Assembly (NCBI RefSeq): GCF_000774145.1
Contig: NZ_KN322985.1
Span: 774,710-838,709 of the forward strand
Reading direction: 5' to 3'
Origin: Pseudomonas mediterranea CFBP 5447
GTDB lineage: Bacteria > Pseudomonadota > Gammaproteobacteria > Pseudomonadales > Pseudomonadaceae
DNA: 64,000 nucleotides
Part shown: positions 23,588 through 33,221 of the stretch, piece after piece
How the letters are laid out: every line of letters starts with the position of its first letter
Position numbering within the stretch: position 1 is the stretch's first letter
Position numbers and translations under genes: made by a program
Notes under the pieces: generated by a model
The model's input: the letters and a program-made list of their open reading frames with translations, nothing else
Databases searched by the model: none
What the model was told of the DNA's origin: nothing

Positions 23588-26500
23588 TCAGGTTTTCTTG
23601 ACCCTGAACCAAGCCGCGTACAGCGCCGGCAGGAACAGCAGCGTCAACGCCGTCGCCACGATCAACCCGCCCATGATCGCCACCGCCATCGGGCCGAAGA
23701 ACAGGCTGCGCGACAGTGGAATCATTGCCAACACCGCCGCCAGTGCGGTGAGCACGATCGGACGGAAGCGTCGCACCGTGGCTTCGATGATCGCCTGCCA
23801 CGGTGTCAGCCCTGCCTCGATGTCCTGTTCGATCTGGTCCACCAGGATCACCGAGTTGCGCATGATCATGCCCGACAAGGCGATGGTGCCCAGCATGGCG
23901 ACGAAACCGAACGGCTGGCGGAATACCAGCAGGAACAGCGTGACGCCGATCAGCCCCAAAGGCGCCGTCAGAAACACCATGGCCGTGCGTGAGAAACTGC
24001 GCAGTTGCAGCATCAGCAAGGTCAGCACCACTACGATGAACAACGGTACCCCGGCGTTCACCGACTTCTGCCCTCGGGTCGAATCCTCGACCGTGCCACC
24101 GACCTCCAACAGGTAACCGTCCGGCAACTCCGCGCGAATCGGGTCCAGGGTCGGGAAGATCTGTTGCACCAGGGACGCCGGTTGTTCCTTGCCATAGATA
24201 TCGGCCCGCACCGTCACGCTGGGCAGGCGATTGCGATGCCAGATCACGCCTTCTTCAAAGCCGTACTCCAGCGTCGCGATCTGCGACAGCGCGACACTCT
24301 GGCCATTCTCGGTAGGCACCGCCAGGCTCGGCAACAGCGTCAATTCGGTGCGCTCGTGCACGGTGCCACGCAAGAGGATCTCGATCAGTTCGTTGTCCTC
24401 CCGGTACTGGCTGACGCTGGAGCCGATCAGGGAGCTTTGCAGGAACTTCGACAGGTCGGCGGTGCTCACGCCCAAGGCCCGGGCGCGCTCCTGGTCGACG
24501 TTCAGGTACACGACTTTGCTCGGTTCTTCCCAATCCAGGTGCACGTTCGTCACGTAGGGGTTTTCGCGAACCTTCGTCGCCACTTTCCGCGCCAGGGCGC
24601 GGACTTCTTCAATGTGCTCGCCGGTCACCCGGAACTGCACCGGATAACCCACGGGCGGGCCGTTTTCCAGACGCGTAACCCGGGAGCGCATGGTCGGGAA
24701 CTGTTCGTTCAGGGTACTGATCAACCAGCTGCGCAGGGGCTCACGGTCTTCGATGGTCTTGGCCAGCACCACGAATTGGGCAAAGCTCGGTGCCGGCAGC
24801 TGTTGATCCAGCGGCAGGTAGAAACGTGGCGAACCGGTACCGACATAGGCCACGTAATTGTCGATGCCCGGATGGCCCTTGAGCATCGCCTCCAGGCGCT
24901 TGACCTGTTCGGCTGTGTTGCTCAGGGAGGCGCCTTCCTCCAGCTTCAGATCGACCATCAATTCCAGTCGCCCCGACGCCGGGAAGAACTGCTGCGGGAC
25001 AAAACGGAACAGCATCACCGAGCCGATGAATAACAGCACGGTCAGGGCGATGACGGTTTTGCGCCGCCGCACACACCACTCCACCAACCGCCGGACCCGT
25101 TGGTAGAACGGCGTGCCGTAAGGGTCGGGCTGACCGTGACCGGTGCCGTGCTTGGCTGCATGAATTTTCGCCAGGTCCGGCAGGAGTTTTTCCCCCAGGT
25201 AGGGCACGAACACCACCGCAGCCACCCAGGAGGCCAGCAACGCGAGGGTCACCACCTGGAAAATCGAGCGGGTATATTCGCCGGTACCCGATTGCGCCGT
25301 GGCGATCGGCAGGAAGCCCGCCGCCGTGATCAACGTACCGGTGAGCATCGGGAATGCCGTGCTCGTCCAGGCGTAGCTGGCCGCCTTGATCCGGTCGAAG
25401 CCCTGCTCCATCTTGATCGCCATCATCTCCACCGCAATGATCGCGTCGTCCACCAGCAACCCGAGCGCCAGCACCAGCGCGCCCAGGGAAATCTTGTGCA
25501 GGCCGATCCCCAGGTAATACATCGCCGCGAAGGTCATCGCCAGCACCAGCGGAATCGCCAGGGCGACCACCATCCCGGTGCGCAGCCCCAGGGAAAAGAA
25601 GCTCACCAGCAAGACGATGGTCAAGGCTTCCACCAACACCTGGACGAACTCACCGACGCCGGTCTTCACTGCCGCCGGCTGGTCCGACACCTTGCGCAAC
25701 TGCATGCCGGCCGGCAGGTTGTTCTGGATCCGGGCAAACTCGGCTTCCAGCGCCTTGCCCAGGATCAGGATGTCGCCCCCCTCCTTCATCGCCACGGCCA
25801 GGCCGATGGCATCTTCACCCATGAAGCGCATGCGTGGCGCCGGTGGCTCGTTGAAGCCACGACGTACGTCCGCCACGTCATCGATACGGAATGTGCGATC
25901 GGCGACCCGGATCGGGAAGTTGCGGATCTCTTCTACCGTCTGGAAATTGCCCGATACCCGTAGCTGCAAACGCTCGCTACCGGTCTCGAAAAAGCCTGCG
26001 GTAGAAACTGCGTTCTGCTTTTCCAAGGCCTGCTGAACCGCCGACAAAGGCAGACCGAGGGTCGCCAGCTTGACGTTCGACAGCTCGATCCAGATTTTCT
26101 CGTCCTGCAGGCCGAGCAACTCGACCTTGCCCACATCCTTGACCCGTTGCAGCTGGATCTGGACGCGGTCGGCGTAATCCTTGAGCACCCCGTAGTCAAA
26201 CCCATCGCCGGTCAGGGCGTAGATGTTGCCGAAGGTGGTACCGAATTCATCGTTGAAGAAAGGCCCCTGGACACCCTGGGGCAAGGTGTGGCGGATGTCG
26301 TTGATCTTCTTGCGGATCTGGTACCACAGCTCGGGGATCTGCGCCGAATGCATGGAGTCCCGGGCCATGAAAGTCACCTGGGACTCGCCCGGACGAGAAA
26401 ACGAAACGATTTTCTCGTAGTCGCCGGTCTCCATCAGTTTCTTTTCGATGCGTTCGGTGACCTGGCGCGACACCTCTTCAGCCGTGGCCCCCGGCCAATT

Positions 26501-26653
26501 GGTACTGATGACCATGGCCTTGAAGGTGAACGGCGGGTCTTCGCTCTGACCCAACTTGGTGTAGGAAAGCGCGCCGACGATCGCCAGCAACAGCATCAGG
26601 AACAGTACGATCTGGCGATTACGCAACGCCCATTCGGAAAGATTGAAGCCCAT
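23588..26653 (-). CDS. mexK: RND efflux transporter, MexK orthologue
   Basis: The 1021-residue inner-membrane pump has 12 expected helices and the AcrB/HAE1 layout, with the proton-relay aspartates in ALGLLVDDAIIAVE (about 400-413). The operon with a MexJ-like adaptor and a divergent MexL-like TetR gene, beside plsB, matches PA3676-PA3678 of P. aeruginosa, whose MexJK exports triclosan, erythromycin and tetracycline. There is no outer-membrane channel gene here, so it should borrow one (OprM- or OpmH-like). It lies 6 bases after the adaptor gene. Confidence 0.9.
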   Translation of the reverse strand: MGFNLSEWALRNRQIVLFLMLLLAIVGALSYTKLGQSEDPPFTFKAMVISTNWPGATAEEVSRQVTERIEKKLMETGDYEKIVSFSRPGESQVTFMARDSMHSAQIPELWYQIRKKINDIRHTLPQGVQGPFFNDEFGTTFGNIYALTGDGFDYGVLKDYADRVQIQLQRVKDVGKVELLGLQDEKIWIELSNVKLATLGLPLSAVQQALEKQNAVSTAGFFETGSERLQLRVSGNFQTVEEIRNFPIRVADRTFRIDDVADVRRGFNEPPAPRMRFMGEDAIGLAVAMKEGGDILILGKALEAEFARIQNNLPAGMQLRKVSDQPAAVKTGVGEFVQVLVEALTIVLLVSFFSLGLRTGMVVALAIPLVLAMTFAAMYYLGIGLHKISLGALVLALGLLVDDAIIAVEMMAIKMEQGFDRIKAASYAWTSTAFPMLTGTLITAAGFLPIATAQSGTGEYTRSIFQVVTLALLASWVAAVVFVPYLGEKLLPDLAKIHAAKHGTGHGQPDPYGTPFYQRVRRLVEWCVRRRKTVIALTVLLFIGSVMLFRFVPQQFFPASGRLELMVDLKLEEGASLSNTAEQVKRLEAMLKGHPGIDNYVAYVGTGSPRFYLPLDQQLPAPSFAQFVVLAKTIEDREPLRSWLISTLNEQFPTMRSRVTRLENGPPVGYPVQFRVTGEHIEEVRALARKVATKVRENPYVTNVHLDWEEPSKVVYLNVDQERARALGVSTADLSKFLQSSLIGSSVSQYREDNELIEILLRGTVHERTELTLLPSLAVPTENGQSVALSQIATLEYGFEEGVIWHRNRLPSVTVRADIYGKEQPASLVQQIFPTLDPIRAELPDGYLLEVGGTVEDSTRGQKSVNAGVPLFIVVVLTLLMLQLRSFSRTAMVFLTAPLGLIGVTLFLLVFRQPFGFVAMLGTIALSGMIMRNSVILVDQIEQDIEAGLTPWQAIIEATVRRFRPIVLTALAAVLAMIPLSRSLFFGPMAVAIMGGLIVATALTLLFLPALYAAWFRVKKT

Positions 26654-26659
26654 CGGGGA

Positions 26660-27760
26660 TTACTCCTTGGCCGCCAGGTTGACCACGCGGTTGGAGCGAT
26701 CCACCGGCCGTACCTGCTGGCCGTCGAGGAGCACATGCACGCCGGCTGCCACCACCCAGTCATTGGCACTGAGGCCCTCAAGCACCGGAACGGTCTTTTC
26801 ACCGAAGGCGCCGACCCGCACCGGGACTTTCTTCAAGGTGCTGTTGGCGTTGACCACCCAGACATACGTCGCGCCGTTTTCAGCCGTCAGGGCCGACAGC
26901 GGCACCGACAACGGCACCTTGTCGACCGTCTGGATAAACACCCGGGCGCTCTGGCCCAATTCGGCCGGAACGCTGCCTCCGGCGAATGCGACACGGGCGG
27001 CGAAGGTGCGGGACTTGGGATCGGCGGCCGGCGAGAGTTCGCGGATATGCCCATTGAAGCGCTGGCCCGGCTGGCTCCACAGTTCCACCGAGACCGGTTG
27101 GCCGATCTTGAACCGACCGAAGCTCTGTTCCGGCAGGCTGATCAGCACTTCCCGCTCGCCGTCGGTGGCGAGGGTGAAGACGGTCTGCCCGGCTTGCACC
27201 ACCTGACCGACTTCCACCGAACGCCGGGCGACCACGCCATCCTGGGGCGCCCGCAATACCGAATAACTGGCCTGGTTGCTGGAGACGTCGAACTCCGCCT
27301 GGATCTGCTTGAGGCGCGCGGCACCGGAGCGGTAGAGGTTCTCGGCATTGTCGTACTGGGAACGGCTGACCATCTGCCGGTCCAGCAGTGTCTTGTAGCG
27401 ATCACGCTCGGCACGCACCAGGTTCAGGTTGGCCTCGGCCGCCGCCACCTGGGCCCGGGTCGCTTCCAGCTGCAAGCGCACGTCCTGGGGATCGAGTTCG
27501 GCCAAGGGTTGGTTGGCCTTGACCCGCTGCCCCTCTTCGACCAGTCGTCGGCTCACTTTGCCGCCAATGCGAAAAGCCAGGTCCGGCTCGAAACGGGCCC
27601 GCACTTCTCCAGGGTAACTGTCGGTCGCCTGGACCGAAGGCTCCGGCTTCACGACCATGGCGGGGCGCACAGCGACCGGTACCGGTTCGTCATGACCACA
27701 CGCAGACAATAAAAAAGCCAGGCTGACTGGCAGGGCGAGGGGCAATGCATAGCGGAACAT
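26660..27760 (-). CDS. mexJ: RND periplasmic adaptor lipoprotein, MexJ orthologue
   Basis: The 366-residue membrane-fusion protein starts with a lipoprotein signal (lipobox LLSAC near residue 21). It shows lipoyl-type half motifs (GGKVSRRLVEEGQRVKANQPLAELD; VARRSVEVGQVVQAGQ) on either side of a coiled hairpin at about 100-150. It links the MexK pump to an outer-membrane channel. It is first in the two-gene operon. Confidence 0.88.
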   Translation of the reverse strand: MFRYALPLALPVSLAFLLSACGHDEPVPVAVRPAMVVKPEPSVQATDSYPGEVRARFEPDLAFRIGGKVSRRLVEEGQRVKANQPLAELDPQDVRLQLEATRAQVAAAEANLNLVRAERDRYKTLLDRQMVSRSQYDNAENLYRSGAARLKQIQAEFDVSSNQASYSVLRAPQDGVVARRSVEVGQVVQAGQTVFTLATDGEREVLISLPEQSFGRFKIGQPVSVELWSQPGQRFNGHIRELSPAADPKSRTFAARVAFAGGSVPAELGQSARVFIQTVDKVPLSVPLSALTAENGATYVWVVNANSTLKKVPVRVGAFGEKTVPVLEGLSANDWVVAAGVHVLLDGQQVRPVDRSNRVVNLAAKE

Positions 27761-27797
27761 GGCGGCAGACCTTTCGCTAATGGTGCTTGGAATAATT

Positions 27798-27842
27798 ATA
27801 CTGGCGGGTATGTTATTAATAGCAAACTCACCAGTCCAGTAT
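27798..27842. promoter_or_regulatory. Probable MexL operator between mexJ and mexL
   Basis: ATACTGG at 27798-27804 is exactly mirrored by CCAGTAT at 27836-27842, inside the 93-base AT-rich spacer between the divergent mexJ and mexL genes. The flanks also match (TTATACTGG and CCAGTATTAA). MexL is known to repress mexJK and itself. That this palindrome is its site is inferred. Confidence 0.55.
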
Positions 27843-27853
27843 TAAAGCGAAGA

Positions 27854-28489
27854 ATGTCGAACAATCTTGTACCCTCCAGCGGCCCCGGCCGTCCGAAGGA
27901 TCTGGTCAAGCGCCAGGCCATTCTCGACGCTGCCAAACGGCTGTTCATAGAGTTGGGTTACGCCAATACCAGCATGGATACCGTCGCCACCGAAGCGGGC
28001 GTGTCGAAGCTGACGGTCTACAGCCACTTCAACGATAAGGAAACGCTGTTCTCCGCCGCGGTGATTGCCAAGTGCGAAGAGCAGGTGCCACCGCTGTTCT
28101 TCGAATGGCCGGACGGCGTGCCGATTGAACGCGTGCTGTTGAACATCGCCCGTGGCTTCCACCTGCTGGTCAACAGCGAAGAATCGGTGAACCTGCATCG
28201 GGTGATCATGGCCCTGGGCAGCCAGGACCCCAAGCTTTCGACGATCTTCTACCAGGCCGGTCCCGAGCGGATGCTCTCGGGCATGGAGCGGCTGCTGGCC
28301 AAGGTCAACCAGAGCGGTGCCCTGTGCATCGACAAACCCCGCCATGCGGCGGAGCACTTCTTCTGCCTGATCAAGGGTGCGGCGAATTTCCGCTTACTGT
28401 ATGGCTGCGGCGCACCGTTGCAGGCTGAAGCGGCCGAGGAGCATGTGCAGGAGGTGGTGGGGTTGTTCATGCGGGCTTATCGGCCTTAG
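27854..28489 (+). CDS. mexL: TetR-family repressor, MexL orthologue
   Basis: The 211-residue protein has the TetR helix-turn-helix (TVATEAGVSKLTVYSHFNDKETLF region, about residues 42-65) and an all-helical ligand-binding part. Its divergent position next to mexJK and its length fit MexL (212 residues in P. aeruginosa). It probably represses mexJK and its own gene by binding the inverted repeat in the spacer. Confidence 0.85.
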   Translation: MSNNLVPSSGPGRPKDLVKRQAILDAAKRLFIELGYANTSMDTVATEAGVSKLTVYSHFNDKETLFSAAVIAKCEEQVPPLFFEWPDGVPIERVLLNIARGFHLLVNSEESVNLHRVIMALGSQDPKLSTIFYQAGPERMLSGMERLLAKVNQSGALCIDKPRHAAEHFFCLIKGAANFRLLYGCGAPLQAEAAEEHVQEVVGLFMRAYRP

Positions 28490-28512
28490 GTTTCCGGTGC
28501 CTGGGCCGGCCC

Positions 28513-28587
28513 CATCGCGAGCAGGCTCGCTCCCACAAAGGATTTGTGTCATTCACAGCCCCTGTGGGAGCGAGCCTGCTCGCGATG
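28513..28587. repeat. REPIN, arms in reverse order
   Basis: Here the arm ATCGCGAGCAGGCTCGCTCC comes first and TGTGGGAGCGAGCCTGCTCG second, around a 31-base spacer. It is the same family in the opposite arrangement, between converging mexL and rsmJ. Confidence 0.82.
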
Positions 28588-28601
28588 AAAGCAACCCAGT
28601 C

Positions 28602-29384
28602 TCAGGCCTTGAGCGCCTTCTTGGGATAAATGTCGTAGCGACTGGATTTGCCATCGAGCCCATGGCTCGGCTTCGGCCCTTCGATGCACGGCGCCTTGCG
28701 CGGGCGCTTGACCACCACCCGGTGCGTCGCCAGGGCCAGGGCCGCGGCCAGCAACGCCGGCGCGTCGGGGTCGTCGCCAACCAAAGGCCGGAACAGGCGC
28801 ATCTCTTTTTTCACCAGGGCAGTTTTCTCACGATGTGGAAACATCGGGTCCAGGTAGATCACCTGGGGCGGCTCGCCTTCCCAGTTTTGCATCACCTCGA
28901 TGGAATTGCCTTTGAGCAGGTGCATGCGGGCCACGATGGGCGCCACGTCGAAATCCTCCGCGCCACGGGCCAGTCCGTCCTCCAGTAAGGCACCGATCAA
29001 CGGCTGACGCTCGATCAGGCTCATCTCACAGCCCAGGCTGGCCAGCACGAAGGCGTCCTTGCCCAACCCGGCCGTGGCATCCAGCACACGGGGACGCACC
29101 CCTTGGGCGATTCCGACCGCCTTGGCGATCATCTGGCCGCTGCCGCCACCGTACAACCGGCGATGGGCCGCGCCGCCCTCGACAAAATCCACCCGCACCG
29201 GCCCCGGCGCGTCCGGCCCCAACTGCTGCAATTGCAGCCCGTGTTCGCCGACCTGCAAGGCAAACTCGCCATCGTCCACCTGCAAGGGCAGGCCAAGGCG
29301 CTGGGCCCAGTCCTCGGCCTGAGGCTGAAAGGCCGGGGCCAGGGCCTCGACGTGGATGCGGCAGGCCGCGGGTTGCTCACTCAT
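28602..29384 (-). CDS. rsmJ: 16S rRNA (guanine1516-N2) methyltransferase RsmJ
   Basis: The 260-residue class I methyltransferase has the RsmJ features: [17 protein letters not shown], the AdoMet site [17 protein letters not shown] (about 103-119), LIERQP, and the catalytic YLDPMFPHR. It modifies G1516 of 16S rRNA. Its neighbours (plsB-mexKJL upstream and conserved hypotheticals downstream) match the Pseudomonas core order. Confidence 0.92.
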   Translation of the reverse strand: MSEQPAACRIHVEALAPAFQPQAEDWAQRLGLPLQVDDGEFALQVGEHGLQLQQLGPDAPGPVRVDFVEGGAAHRRLYGGGSGQMIAKAVGIAQGVRPRVLDATAGLGKDAFVLASLGCEMSLIERQPLIGALLEDGLARGAEDFDVAPIVARMHLLKGNSIEVMQNWEGEPPQVIYLDPMFPHREKTALVKKEMRLFRPLVGDDPDAPALLAAALALATHRVVVKRPRKAPCIEGPKPSHGLDGKSSRYDIYPKKALKA

Positions 29385-29492
29385 GGAAGTTGTTCATTCA
29401 TGGAAATATGCTCAAAAAATTAAGGATCGGCAAAAACGGCCGATAACAACGGTGAACGGCATTTTGCCAGAGCTGAGCGTCGACCGAGAAAA

Positions 29493-30113
29493 ATGTCAGA
29501 CATTCATTCCACATCGATAGGCGTTATCTCCCGTTACGGTGATTACAGCCTGCGCAACACCCAGGCCCTGAGCGGCGTCAGTCACCTGTGGCAAGATTTT
29601 TTTGCCCGGGCCCTGGCCGATCAGCTGGGTGAAAACGCACCCGCGCCTGGCAGCTACCAGCCCGTCGCCCTCGATGAGGCCGTTGAACCGACCCTCGGCG
29701 CCGAACTGCTGGACCACATCGTCAGCCAACGCACTTGCGACGTAACCGAAACCCAGGTCAAACCGCCTGAGCCGCTGTTCCTGCCCATCGCCGAATTCGA
29801 ACTGGACCTGCTGGACAAGCCGTTCCCACCCTTCCCGCCGGAAGAAATCAGCGCCCAGCAAAAACAGCAGAACTTCGAGAGCAACTGGGTTCGCCCCATC
29901 GTCCTCGCTGCCGGCCAACCGCTGCCGGAACCCGGCCCGGCGCCGCAGCCACGCCCATTGCACCTGCCGATTGCCGAATTCGAACTCGATCTGCTGGACA
30001 AGCCATTCCCGCCGTTCCCGGAAGAAGAAATCGTCGCCCAGCAGAAAGCCCTGGACTTCGACACTCGCTGGGCACGCCCGATTGTGCTGCAGAACCTGCG
30101 CATCGCCGCCTGA
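29493..30113 (+). CDS. Conserved Pseudomonas protein with duplicated 45-residue module
   Basis: The 206-residue soluble protein has an N-terminal part (1-93) and then two nearly equal modules, residues 94-138 and 155-199, sharing PIAEFELDLLDKPFPPF, EEEI/PEEI-AQQK and the end RPIVL. The linker is rich in Pro. No enzyme motif or signal peptide is seen, and I know no function. The modules look like short peptide-binding or scaffold units. It stands alone on its strand between rsmJ and an extensin-like gene. Confidence 0.8.
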   Translation: MSDIHSTSIGVISRYGDYSLRNTQALSGVSHLWQDFFARALADQLGENAPAPGSYQPVALDEAVEPTLGAELLDHIVSQRTCDVTETQVKPPEPLFLPIAEFELDLLDKPFPPFPPEEISAQQKQQNFESNWVRPIVLAAGQPLPEPGPAPQPRPLHLPIAEFELDLLDKPFPPFPEEEIVAQQKALDFDTRWARPIVLQNLRIAA

Positions 30114-30815
30114 TCACCTACAGATCCACCAAGGCCCCACATCCAGGTGGAAATGGTTTCGGTGGGCTGCGTTGTAGTCCGGGCTCAAGACCACACTGAA
30201 CATGTCACAGGCACCGTCGCGCACCTGATGCAGGAAACGCGCGTCGGCATTGTCCTTCGGCCAGTCCCGGAGGACGCTGACCGAGCGGCCATCGGCCAGG
30301 CGAAACCCGGCGATGTCCAGCGCACTGGCCGTGGCATGCTGGCTGCGCGCGCCGTTTTCACGGCCGTACATGTTGCGACAGGCGAAGCTGCCGAGATGGT
30401 CGACACGCGTCACTTTCTGCCCGTAGGCGGCCTGTGCAGCCGGTTGCAGCGCATGCCGCTCGAACAAGGCGAATGCCACCGCCAGGGAGCAACTGGCGAG
30501 GAAGCTGCTGCTCAACGCCACCTCGCCGCCCTGCACCCGCAGCACGTTGGTCAGCGGGCAGTTGGCCGCGGGGTTGCTGTCAGCCTGATGGGCGACCCGC
30601 AACCCCGACGTAGCAAGGGCCTGCTCACACAGTTGCGGGTCATTGCGCAAGGCCATGAGTTTGTAGCGGGTCAGCAGGTTCGGTGGCGCCCGGACGTCCA
30701 GGGGCGCCCAGGGATTCCATTCCGGCGGCAGCGGTAACCAACCCCGCCACACGCCCAATACCGCCACGCCGACAATCAGCACCAGCAACAACATCAAGCC
30801 TTTGGCAATTCTCAC
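30114..30815 (-). CDS. Extensin-like C-terminal domain protein, membrane-anchored
   Basis: The 233-residue protein has an N-terminal membrane helix (GLMLLLVLIVGVAVLGV, residues 5-21), then the extensin-like C-terminal domain: CPLTNVLRVQGG, SQHATASALDIAGF with His/Asp, and the end HRNHFHLDVGP. The conserved His and Asp resemble D,D-peptidases of the M15 group, so a cell-wall role is likely. It probably faces the periplasm. Confidence 0.8.
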   Translation of the reverse strand: MRIAKGLMLLLVLIVGVAVLGVWRGWLPLPPEWNPWAPLDVRAPPNLLTRYKLMALRNDPQLCEQALATSGLRVAHQADSNPAANCPLTNVLRVQGGEVALSSSFLASCSLAVAFALFERHALQPAAQAAYGQKVTRVDHLGSFACRNMYGRENGARSQHATASALDIAGFRLADGRSVSVLRDWPKDNADARFLHQVRDGACDMFSVVLSPDYNAAHRNHFHLDVGPWWICR

Positions 30816-30824
30816 GACCGGACA

Positions 30825-31646
30825 TCAACCCTTGAACAACTGGTTGGCCTGCTTGAACGGCATCGAGCGTTGGGTAAAGGTGAACGTGCCCTGCTCGCGG
30901 ATTTCCCCAGCGGCGCGCATGAACTCGCCGTACGCCGCCAGGGCCAACGCCGAGCCGACGCTGATGCGCCTGGCGCCCAGCTCGCTCAATTGCGCGAGTG
31001 TCAGGTCCAGCGCCCCGGACATCAGCACGTTCACCGGTTTCGGCGCCACGGCTTGCACCACCGCGAGCACTTGTTCGGCGGTACTCAAGCCAGGGGCATA
31101 GAGCACGTCGGCACCGGCGTCGGCGAACGCTTTCAGGCGACGGATCGTGTCATCCAGGTCCGGGTTGCCGTGGAGGAAGTTCTCCGCCCGGGCAGTCAGC
31201 AGGAACGGGTAAGGCAGGCTGCGTACCGCTTCGGCCGCGGCCTTGACCCGCGCCACGGCATGCTCGAAGCAATAGATCGGGCTGTCTTCGCGTCCCGTGG
31301 CATCTTCGATGGACCCGCCGACCGCGCCGGCTTCTGCCGCGCGCAGCAGGTTACGGGCGCAATCTTCGGGGGCGTCGGCGAAACCGTTCTCGAAATCGAC
31401 CGCCACCGGCAGGTCAGTGGCGGCCACGATCGCGCGGACATTGGCCAGCGTGTCTTCCAGCCCCAGCGCGCCGTCCGGGCGTCCCAGGGAAAAAGCGTGA
31501 CCGGCGCTGGTAGTGGCCAAGGCCTCGAACCCCAGGCTGGCCAACATCTTCGCGGAACCGGCGTCCCACGGGTTGGGAATGACAAAAGCCCCTTCGCGTT
31601 CGTGCAAGGCTTTGAACGCCTGGGCCCGACGGTTTTGCGCATCCAT
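30825..31646 (-). CDS. Isocitrate lyase/PEP mutase superfamily protein
   Basis: The 273-residue TIM-barrel protein carries VIPNPWDAGSAKML near the start, VDFENGFAD (metal-binding Asp/Glu) and SIEDATGR, the pattern of the PEP mutase/methylisocitrate lyase group. The catalytic cysteine loop of true isocitrate lyases (KKCGH) is absent. Substrate unknown; oxaloacetate- or phosphonate-related activity is a family guess. It lies 9 bases downstream of nothing else on its strand and may be alone. Confidence 0.8.
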   Translation of the reverse strand: MDAQNRRAQAFKALHEREGAFVIPNPWDAGSAKMLASLGFEALATTSAGHAFSLGRPDGALGLEDTLANVRAIVAATDLPVAVDFENGFADAPEDCARNLLRAAEAGAVGGSIEDATGREDSPIYCFEHAVARVKAAAEAVRSLPYPFLLTARAENFLHGNPDLDDTIRRLKAFADAGADVLYAPGLSTAEQVLAVVQAVAPKPVNVLMSGALDLTLAQLSELGARRISVGSALALAAYGEFMRAAGEIREQGTFTFTQRSMPFKQANQLFKG

Positions 31647-31679
31647 TTAGGTCACTCCTGAGCTGAGAAGGATCCGGCC

Positions 31680-32540
31680 TCAGAGCAAACCCAACTGCTC
31701 GGCGGCGGGCTCTCTGTATAACTCAGGCAGGGCCGGCAAGCCAGGCAATCGCTGCATCAACCGCTGATGAAAACGCAGCGCCAGCTTCGCCGCCAGCAGG
31801 TTGTCGGCGGTGTGCAGGAAGATGTAGGGCGTACGCCCTTCTTCGATCCAACCGGCAATTTTCTCCACCCAGGGCGTCAGGAATGGCTCGTTGGCCTCCA
31901 GCACCGGATGACCGATGAAGCGCACCTGCGGGCATTGGGTGAAAGCCGCCGGCCGGGGTGGTACCCGCGGCTTTTTCGATTGGGCATGGAGCACGGCAGG
32001 ATCGCTGGAAGTGCAACTGAACAGGGCCCGGGGATCGAGGCAGATACGCTCGACGCCACGATCGAGCAGCAGGCGATTGAGCCGCCGTTCGGCATCGCCT
32101 TTGGCAAAGAACTCATCGTGACGGACCTCCACCGCCAGCGGGCGCTGCAAGGCGTCGATGAACCCCGCCAGTTCCGCCAATCGATTCGGCGTGAACGCCT
32201 TGGACAGCTGCAGCCAGAGCGGCGAAACCCGTTCGCCCAAAGGGCTGAGCAGTTGCAGGAAGGTGTCGACGGCCGTCTGGTGCTCGCGCAGATCGCCGTT
32301 GTGGCTGATCTCGCCGGGGAACTTGGCGGTGAAGCGAAAGTGCGCGGGCATGGCCTCGGCCCAACGCTGCACGATAGCCGCGGACGGGCTCGCGTAGAAG
32401 GTCGTGTTGCCTTCCACGGCGTTGAACACCTGGGAATACCAATTCAGGAAATCGGAGCTTCTGGCGTCCTGGGGATAGAGGTAATCGCGCCAGGCGTTTT
32501 CGCTCCAGGAGGGGCAGCCGAGGTAGTAAGGCAACGCCAT
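31680..32540 (-). CDS. DUF72 family protein
   Basis: The 286-residue protein has the DUF72 barrel pattern: YYLGCPSWSENAWRDYLYP at the start, YSQVFNAVEGNTTFYASP, FRFTAKFPGEISH and the C-terminal FLHTADNLLAAKLA. The family is TIM-barrel-like and of unknown role. I chose ATG 32540, which overlaps the stop of the upstream small gene (ATGA); the longer frame runs through that gene. Confidence 0.85.
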   Translation of the reverse strand: MALPYYLGCPSWSENAWRDYLYPQDARSSDFLNWYSQVFNAVEGNTTFYASPSAAIVQRWAEAMPAHFRFTAKFPGEISHNGDLREHQTAVDTFLQLLSPLGERVSPLWLQLSKAFTPNRLAELAGFIDALQRPLAVEVRHDEFFAKGDAERRLNRLLLDRGVERICLDPRALFSCTSSDPAVLHAQSKKPRVPPRPAAFTQCPQVRFIGHPVLEANEPFLTPWVEKIAGWIEEGRTPYIFLHTADNLLAAKLALRFHQRLMQRLPGLPALPELYREPAAEQLGLL

Positions 32541-32848
32541 CAGATGTAGAGGTCGAGCCCCAGTACTTCCATATCCCAATCGACGAAACCGGCGGTGCTC
32601 AAGTAGCTGGCCAAGGCCGTGGCGACACTGCGGCTCATGGAACGGTGGTAGAGCATGTCTTGCTGGCGAGCGGGGAGATTGCTCAAGCGCTGTGCGGAAG
32701 CTTTGGCGGCACGGGCGGCCAGTTGCTCCTCAGACGGAAACTCCAATTCGCCATCGACGTCGTCGAAGGATTCCTGATCAGCGACCTTGCCCGTCCTGGG
32801 CCGGCGCTTGATGGGGTAAGACTGCGGTGAATATCCGTCTATACGCAT
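32540..32848 (-). CDS. Small conserved Pseudomonas protein
   Basis: The 102-residue acidic protein (start MRIDGYSPQSYPIKRR) is mostly disordered in the first 40 residues and helical after (EEQLAARAAKASAQRLSNL; SVATALASYLSTAGF). No known function. Its stop overlaps the DUF72 start, so the two form an operon. Confidence 0.75.
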   Translation of the reverse strand: MRIDGYSPQSYPIKRRPRTGKVADQESFDDVDGELEFPSEEQLAARAAKASAQRLSNLPARQQDMLYHRSMSRSVATALASYLSTAGFVDWDMEVLGLDLYI

Positions 32849-33047
32849 AACAGAATGCTCAGTATCAATGATGGCAATTTAGCGGCACTTTCCCAGCCGC
32901 GCAAATGCGCAAGTGATAACTAGAACACATAAAGCCGAAAAGGTTTAAAAACCGGGCAAAAAAATGACGACTGGTAATATTGGATGTGACTTTTTGAGGT
33001 GGGAATGACTTTCGAGGATCTCGAGAACCTTGGGTCTGGACGCCTTT

Positions 33048-33141
33048 TGTGGCGAGGGAGCTTGCTCCCGTCCGATTGCGCAGCAATCGCAAAAAGCGAG
33101 GGCTGCTTCGCACCCCAGCGGGAGCAAGCTCCCTCGCCACA
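33048..33141. repeat. REPIN (GTGGCGAGGGAGC family) with a partial extra arm
   Basis: Facing arms TTGTGGCGAGGGAGCTTGC and its inverse are followed at 33179-33198 by a lone partial arm (AGCAAGCTCCCTTGCCAC). It lies in the 373-base gap 32849-33221. The left part of the gap (32870-33000) is AT-rich and holds the promoter side of the leftward gene; I see nothing else there. Confidence 0.82.
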
Positions 33142-33221
33142 GCACCCCCCCCTCTCCACAGTCAGTTCCCCTTGCCCCAGCAAGCTCCCTTGCCACAGCC
33201 CTGCCCGCTTGAGAGTGTGGA

